Part shown: one piece after another, positions 24,267 to 29,792 of the stretch
Numbering within the stretch: position 1 is the first letter of the stretch
How the letters are laid out: each line of letters starts with the position of its first letter
NCBI RefSeq assembly: GCF_004634215.1
Contig: NZ_SMMH01000037.1
Span: 1-29,792 of the forward strand
DNA from: Deinococcus fonticola
GTDB lineage: Bacteria; Deinococcota; Deinococci; Deinococcales; Deinococcaceae
Direction: 5' to 3'
DNA length: 29,792 bases
Position numbers and translations under genes: made by a program
The notes under the pieces: generated by a model
What the model was told of the DNA's origin: nothing
Database searches by the model: none
What the model saw: the letters and a program-made list of their open reading frames with translations, nothing else

Positions 24267-25136
24267 ATGTTCCCCACTTCTCCTTTGCCCGCCTCTGATA
24301 CCCTCCGGCTCCTTCTTAAGCGTGAGCAGGACAACGAATTTGTTGACTTACTATCGGCGTCTTTACAGGGTGCTCCGGCCAGTCGCAGGAACATCATCTC
24401 GGGCTGGAGGTTGTACTTGCGGTGGGTTCGTGAAGAGGGGAGGGGAGTGCTGAATGCTGACCAGGCTCAGGCAGAGGCTTATGCGGAGTGGTTGAAGGTT
24501 CAGTACGAAGCGCCAGCCACGCTTAATAATCGTCTGGTTCAAGTTCGGAAACTTTACCGCCTCCTATCCGATGGAGGGATGTACCAGGGTGATGCTTTCG
24601 AACAAACTCATGGCCAGGTCAATCCCGCAGATCGCAGGCGTCCTGTTTACACCCAGCAGGAGATTGACCGGCTGCTGGCACATGGCAACCTAGAGGAAAA
24701 ACTTCTTGTATTGCTCGGAACTGAAATGGGCCTCACTGGCCCAGAGGTACTCAAAGTCAGATTTGAGGACTTCCTGAGTGATGGTCAGGAGTTACAGCTG
24801 CCTGGTCGGTCAACGGTAATTCCCTGTCCTACAGAACTTCGTATGACTTTACTTGAGCTGCGGCAACAGCGGGGTGAACAACCACTCTTTGAAGTCAAGC
24901 TTCTGGGTCGGGTATTTAATCTCGAAGACACTTCAGCATTGCGGGCAGCGGTGTTTGCCCTCTGCAAAAAAGCGAATGTTCCCTATAAAGCCTGGATGGC
25001 TTTGAGAAACTACGCCGGTATCAAGATGCTCTATGAAAATGGAGATGGGAGGCTCACTGCTGCAAGGCTGGGAATTGGGGGACGGCAGGCTCTTAATCCG
25101 ACCGTTCGTTTGGTGAAGAAGATAGAGGGGGAATAG
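24267..25136 (+). CDS. Tyrosine-recombinase-fold protein lacking the catalytic residues
   Basis: The 289-residue product has the two-domain build of phage integrases and XerC/D. A helical N-terminal DNA-binding domain (about 25-115, with GWRLYLRWVREEGRG and TLNNRLVQVRKLYRLL) precedes a C-terminal domain with EMGLTGPEVLKV, AWMALRNYAG and RLGIGGRQ. Against an intact enzyme, the first Arg is Thr, the H-x-x-R His is Met while its Arg is kept, the L-G-H His is Ile, and no nucleophile Tyr is found. It should bind DNA but not cut it. G+C is about 50%, well below the flanks. ATG 24267 was chosen over 24240; neither has a clear ribosome-binding site. The IS982-like element has cut it from a promoter at 23322. 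Confidence 0.75.
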   Translation: MFPTSPLPASDTLRLLLKREQDNEFVDLLSASLQGAPASRRNIISGWRLYLRWVREEGRGVLNADQAQAEAYAEWLKVQYEAPATLNNRLVQVRKLYRLLSDGGMYQGDAFEQTHGQVNPADRRRPVYTQQEIDRLLAHGNLEEKLLVLLGTEMGLTGPEVLKVRFEDFLSDGQELQLPGRSTVIPCPTELRMTLLELRQQRGEQPLFEVKLLGRVFNLEDTSALRAAVFALCKKANVPYKAWMALRNYAGIKMLYENGDGRLTAARLGIGGRQALNPTVRLVKKIEGE

Positions 25137-25165
25137 AGGAGTTGTTGCTGACGGCCTGACAAACT

Positions 25166-25411
25166 TTATGAGAGAGGGCGTAAAACCAGCGTCCAGCCGA
25201 CTTCCAGCAACGTGATGGGGTCAGAGCATTTCTTCTTCCGTTTGCCCAGAGGTTCTGGATCTGGCCCACCTGGCACTGCCAGGTGGGTAAACACTTCGAG
25301 GCCGCGACTGAGTGCCCAGCGCATGGCCCGTTCCCCAATCTTGAGATAACTCAGCCCACGTTGCCAATGCGCGTCTGGATGAGGGTGCCCCAATCGCGGT
25401 TCCGGCCTCAC
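25166..25411 (-). pseudogene. Probable C-terminal remnant of a transposase
   Basis: The open frame runs leftward from about 25440 to a stop at 25166 and encodes a basic stretch with [32 protein letters not shown] and [14 protein letters not shown]. Tails with 'R-G-L-S-x-L-x-I-G ... D-P-E-P' are found at the ends of some IS4-type transposases, but this rests on memory. It has no ribosome-binding site or catalytic core, so it is a fragment at most. It begins just downstream of the Tn3 transposase stop on the same strand. Confidence 0.4.
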
Positions 25412-25448
25412 GGTAGCAATGGCACGGCGAACCGGCCTATCCCCCTTT

Positions 25449-28400
25449 TTATTCGTTCAGCACGTCATCGGGATCACGTAGAGGCCGCAGCCCGCCCTGC
25501 TTGACCGCCTCCGCCAGCGTGAAGGCATACCGTCCCTCCAAGTGGATGTGCTCGAACCGCAAGGGAGACAGCCGCTCCACGTCCTCATCGCGCACCGCGT
25601 AGCCCTCAGCGCGCAGATGCTCGACGGCCAGGCCCAGATACCGGCTGTTCCAGAGGGTGATGGCGTTCAGCACCAGTCCGAGTGCGACCAGTTGATCTTC
25701 CTGTCCTGTCCGGTATGGCTGACGCAGCTCCCCCCGCCGTCCCCCGAACACGGCGCGGGCCAGGCTGTGCCTGGCCTCCTGCATGTTGCGCTGCGTCCCG
25801 ATGGTGCGGCGGTACTGCGGGTCGTCGTGATAGGTCAGCAGATGCAGGGTGGCTGGCACACGACCGAATGCCTCCAATGCCCGCGCCAGCGACCCCTTGG
25901 GCTTCACGCCGATCACCTTCAGCAAGTCTGACGCCTTCACGGTGCCGGTGACCAGGGAACGCGCGATCCGCAGGAGGTCGTCCCAGTGGGCGGCGATCAG
26001 GCGGGTGTCGATGCGGTGCGCAGCGAGGGCATTGAGCCTCCCGTAGTCGGCTCCCTTATCCATCCGCCAGTAGCGGCGCTCGGCGATGTCGGCGAGGAGC
26101 GGGCTGAACTGGTACGACAGCAACCGGAAGAGGCCGAACACCATCTCCGACGACGCGCCGGTGTCCGAGATAAGTTGCCGGGGCTTGAGCGAGGTGTTCT
26201 GCTCCAGCAGGCCGTCGAGGGCATATAGCGAGTCACGCAGGGTGCCGGGCACGACGATGCCGTGAAACCCGCCGAATTGATCGGAGACGAAGTTGAGGTA
26301 CGTCAAGCCGTTGCCGACGCCGATATACTTGGGGTTGTGCCCGGCATGAATGGTCTTGACCGGCACCTTGAACCGCAAGCCGTCCACGGCGGCGACTTGC
26401 CAGCTTCCCCAGAGCGCCACCAGTGGAAGCTGGGCCTGATGGTCCACCAGCCGGGCGTTCGCACTGGCGATGGTCTCGGCCCGCACGTAGTTCTGGTCCA
26501 CCCATGACAGGCGGCCCCGGCGCAGGGCTTCCACGTCAGCGCGGGTCACGGCCTCCAGCCCCACGTTGCACGCCTCGGACAGCAGCACGGCACAGACACT
26601 GAGGGCGAGATCGTCCACCCGCGACCGGGCCTCGCTGAGGTGGGTGAACGCTTCAGCGAACCCCGTCCATGTGTTGACCTCCAGCAGCAACTCGGGCAGG
26701 TCAATCCTCGGCAGCAGTCTTCCCACTGCTGCCCGCAATTCGATCAGGCTGGGCGGTTCGGGGAGCGCTTCGTCCTCAGCGAGCGTCAGGAACGTCCGCC
26801 CGTTCTTCTCCTCCAGCCTCACCTGGGTGTTCTCCGGCAACCGCGACTCCACCAACCGGTAGGCCGCGCCAAGTTGCTCGCTCATCTGGCCGAGGACGAC
26901 CTTAGGATCAGGGTCGAGGTTCAGACTGCGGCACAGCTCGGGTTTGAGGGATTCCCACGCGCGACCGGAGAGCAACTTCATCCTCGGATCGCCAAACTTC
27001 CCGCTGGCAGGAACGTAAAGATCGCGCCGTTTGAGCGCGGATTGCATGTTCTCCAGCACGCAGAGCGTGTAGGCCGGGCGGTGCAGTTCACCCTCTCCTC
27101 GCTCGATGACCTTCTCCCAGCCGCCCCGCACCACATCCAGAGGCACCTCATCGGTGGCGATCCGCTTGCGCCGTTCCAGCGAACGCAGCGCCCGGATGGC
27201 CGCCAGGGTCGGCCTGCCGGAGTGGCCCGCCTCAAAGCCCACGGTGTTCAGCAGGAGCGGCACGAAGGGCTGGACGTAGCCGTACCGCTCCAGGAGGTTC
27301 TCGATGTGCGTGTCCCGTCGGGGGCGGGTCAGGCCCTGAATGGTATCTACGGCCTGCTGGAGTTGCTCACGGGGCACCAAGGCCAGCACGGAGCGGATGA
27401 ACGCCTCGAAGTCCCGCCGCTCATCCTCCAGGGTCTGGAGGAAGGCGACTGCCAGCCGGTGGGTTCGGAGCGCGGCCTCTTCGAGCGAAGGCAGGGTGTC
27501 CAACCTGCCCTCGTCGGCCCTGCGGTCGATGCGATTGAAGAGGTCCGTCAACAGGCTGTCGAACACGGTCAGGGCGTCGTCGAGGGCTTCCGCCTCCAGA
27601 CGGTGAACCGTCACGAGCAACGTGGCGAGGCGGCGGTCGGAGGTCATCCGCCGCAGCGCTTGCGCTTTGGCCCGCATCCCGGAGCGGGCCAGGGCAGCGA
27701 GCCGGGGTTCGGGGAAGGCCGCGAGGTCAACGCCTTGCACACCCACGAGCCGCACGGCTTCCACCCGTTTCAACGCCCCTACCAGACCTTTGGGCGTCAC
27801 CGAGGTGGGCGGCTTACGCAAACGTTCGAGCGGGGAGACGTGCGCGCCTGCGGGCACTTGCAGCAGGGCTTCCAGGTTCGCCTGTTGAGAAGCATTCGGC
27901 TGCCGAGCCAGCTCACGCCATAGGCGTTCCTCAGCGCGGTCACAGACCCTTGCGATCAGCCGTGTGAGCGTCGTGACGCCGGGAAGCAGCACCTTGCGCT
28001 CGACCAGCCGGGCCGTGGCGAGGTCGAACAGGATGCTGGGGGACTCGGCGGTCAGTCGCGCCCGTGCGTACAGGAAGCGGACCAGGCCCAAAACTTCGGG
28101 GGGGTCGCTGAAGGGCTTGTACCCGTACATCTCACGAATCTGGGCCTGGTGGTCCCAGCGCCGCTCGCCCACGGCATAGCGGTCCAGCTTTCCCTGATGG
28201 ATAGGGAGGTCGAGTTGCCGGGCAACATAGGCGAGGGCGACCTCCGGAATATCCAACGGGTTGGGGAGAAACGTGCCCAGAAAGCGGAGAGTCGCCAGTT
28301 GCAGGGCGAAGGCGAGCTGGTGGTGCTTGCCCCTCCGGCTGCCGATCAGGCCGCGATCATGATCATCGAAGCGGAAGTAGCGGTGGAGTTGCTCCTGGCT

Positions 28401-28463
28401 GGGTTCGCCCGCATACCGGCCGTACCGCCGGAGTACCTCGTTCCCGGAGAACTCAACCGGCAC
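25449..28463 (-). CDS. tnpA: Tn3-family transposase, full length
   Basis: The 1004-residue TnpA would bind 38-bp terminal repeats and drive replicative transposition into a cointegrate. Length and layout match Tn3-family proteins (950-1020). An N-terminal DNA-binding region begins [13 protein letters not shown] and includes [20 protein letters not shown]. The catalytic triad is visible: Asp694 (VAAVDGLRF), Asp767 ([15 protein letters not shown], the strongest family motif) and Glu896 ([15 protein letters not shown]). C-terminal features are [17 protein letters not shown] and the [14 protein letters not shown] helix. The frame has no interruption. A tyrosine recombinase is transcribed divergently 146 bases from its start, the place where resolution functions often sit. 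I could not find matching terminal repeats on either side, so mobility of this copy is unproven. Confidence 0.95.
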   Translation of the reverse strand: MPVEFSGNEVLRRYGRYAGEPSQEQLHRYFRFDDHDRGLIGSRRGKHHQLAFALQLATLRFLGTFLPNPLDIPEVALAYVARQLDLPIHQGKLDRYAVGERRWDHQAQIREMYGYKPFSDPPEVLGLVRFLYARARLTAESPSILFDLATARLVERKVLLPGVTTLTRLIARVCDRAEERLWRELARQPNASQQANLEALLQVPAGAHVSPLERLRKPPTSVTPKGLVGALKRVEAVRLVGVQGVDLAAFPEPRLAALARSGMRAKAQALRRMTSDRRLATLLVTVHRLEAEALDDALTVFDSLLTDLFNRIDRRADEGRLDTLPSLEEAALRTHRLAVAFLQTLEDERRDFEAFIRSVLALVPREQLQQAVDTIQGLTRPRRDTHIENLLERYGYVQPFVPLLLNTVGFEAGHSGRPTLAAIRALRSLERRKRIATDEVPLDVVRGGWEKVIERGEGELHRPAYTLCVLENMQSALKRRDLYVPASGKFGDPRMKLLSGRAWESLKPELCRSLNLDPDPKVVLGQMSEQLGAAYRLVESRLPENTQVRLEEKNGRTFLTLAEDEALPEPPSLIELRAAVGRLLPRIDLPELLLEVNTWTGFAEAFTHLSEARSRVDDLALSVCAVLLSEACNVGLEAVTRADVEALRRGRLSWVDQNYVRAETIASANARLVDHQAQLPLVALWGSWQVAAVDGLRFKVPVKTIHAGHNPKYIGVGNGLTYLNFVSDQFGGFHGIVVPGTLRDSLYALDGLLEQNTSLKPRQLISDTGASSEMVFGLFRLLSYQFSPLLADIAERRYWRMDKGADYGRLNALAAHRIDTRLIAAHWDDLLRIARSLVTGTVKASDLLKVIGVKPKGSLARALEAFGRVPATLHLLTYHDDPQYRRTIGTQRNMQEARHSLARAVFGGRRGELRQPYRTGQEDQLVALGLVLNAITLWNSRYLGLAVEHLRAEGYAVRDEDVERLSPLRFEHIHLEGRYAFTLAEAVKQGGLRPLRDPDDVLNE

Positions 28464-28609
28464 AGCAGCCCTTGGGGGTGACGGGCTGAAATCCTGATAG
28501 AAGCATCATTATCTCTGGATTCCCTTGTACCGTCGCTGATGAACTGCCGCCCCAACCCACCTATCTCATACCCCCCGTTTTACACTTATCGCAGGAAGAG
28601 GAGGAAGGC

Positions 28610-29467
<858 letters not shown>

Positions 29468-29546
29468 GTCTAATACATACCGTTCTACAAAATGGTCGTA
29501 CTCGTCCATAACCTTACGCACCCTAAGTAACTCCCAGGCATGGAAC

Positions 29547-29792
29547 CACGGCGATTAGGGGTTGACAGGGCCGAAGTTCTGGAAACGGAGATTATAAGCG
29601 ATGAGGACGAGCGCGACCTTCAACCGCAAGCTCCAGATGGTTTTCACCTGTCCCCAACGCAAGCTACGCCCTGCCACTGAAGAGAAGGCAGATTCGATAG
29701 CTTTTCTCGCGGCGTGGTATTCGTCCCTCCAGCGCAGATCAGGATATCGAGCATTCGTTTTGGGCGGCGTAATGTAGCCCCCACCCACATAG
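29547..29792 (-). mobile_element. Second IS982-like element, cut by the window edge
   Basis: The left terminal sequence CACGGCGATTAGGGGTTGAC is identical to that of the element at 23365 and has the same orientation. Beyond the terminus the sequences diverge (about one base in four by eye), so this is a relative and not a recent duplicate. The other end lies outside the window. Confidence 0.85.
29555..29792 (-). CDS. IS982-like DDE transposase, C-terminal part (runs off the window)
   Basis: The visible 79 residues align along their whole length with the end of the transposase at 23373: [18 protein letters not shown] against TPPKANARTVDPRWRDDY, the catalytic-Glu region [13 protein letters not shown] against KAVECAFSSVVGR, and the shared RWGQVKT and VNP ends. 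The third catalytic residue is therefore present. The frame is open to the window edge, so the protein extends beyond it. Together with the first copy it brackets 24.2-29.5 kb in direct orientation. Confidence 0.85.
   Translation of the reverse strand, partial: YVGGGYITPPKTNARYPDLRWRDEYHAARKAIESAFSSVAGRSLRWGQVKTIWSLRLKVALVLIAYNLRFQNFGPVNP

Noticed and set aside
26640..27923. A 427-codon open frame on the plus strand across the Tn3 transposase
   Set aside because: It is the antisense shadow of a transposase with a complete catalytic triad.
28464..28609. 38-bp Tn3 terminal repeat or clear resolution site between the divergent recombinase genes
   Set aside because: A C-run at 28570-28576 resembles a Tn3 outer end, but no matching inverted copy could be found beyond the transposase 3' end.

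Overview
This window most likely comes from the chromosome or a megaplasmid of a Deinococcus-like bacterium. That is inferred from high G+C coding sequence, a purine-degradation operon, a chaperone-usher operon with spore-coat-U-type subunits, a large BTAD/NB-ARC/TPR regulator, and a 130-bp non-coding element resembling the small non-coding repeats known from Deinococcus. No rRNA, tRNA or CRISPR array was seen.

Layout. (1) 1-1180 is an insertion-sequence graveyard with pieces of IS3- and IS6-type transposases. (2) 1242-2970 (minus) holds two exported proteins, one repeat-rich and probably a beta-propeller. (3) 3503-11236 is a purine module: xdhA-xdhB-xdhC and a guanine deaminase, translationally coupled at two of the three junctions, then an AzgA-type purine permease and a strong terminator. 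Guanine is deaminated to xanthine, xanthine is oxidised to urate, XdhC inserts the matured molybdenum cofactor, and the permease supplies the bases. A large leader hairpin precedes xdhA, and a repeat element supplies the guanine deaminase stop codon. (4) 11291-13047 is a MarR regulator overlapping a cytochrome P450, with a candidate operator upstream. (5) 13521-14333 (minus) is an aminoglycoside-nucleotidyltransferase-like gene. (6) 14465-20276 is a surface-fibre locus: an orphan spore-coat-U-like protein on the minus strand, then on the plus strand a major subunit, a strong terminator, a minor subunit, a periplasmic chaperone, an outer-membrane usher, and two related proteins without signal peptides that resemble the 'secreted repeat' family. 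(7) 20248-23088 (minus) is the large regulator, convergent with and overlapping that operon, with a sharp G+C shift inside it.

(8) 23365-29792 is mobile DNA. An 858-bp IS982-like element with a 12-bp target duplication separates a likely promoter from the gene of a catalytically dead tyrosine recombinase. Next come a transposase remnant, a full-length Tn3-family transposase, a divergently transcribed intact tyrosine recombinase, and the start of a second, diverged copy of the IS982-like element in the same orientation.

The most unusual parts are the chaperone-usher locus with its two uncharacterised terminal genes and internal terminator, the composition-mosaic regulator beside it, and the Tn3/tyrosine-recombinase module with its dead recombinase neighbour. 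Functions are assigned from motifs read by eye; no database search was possible.
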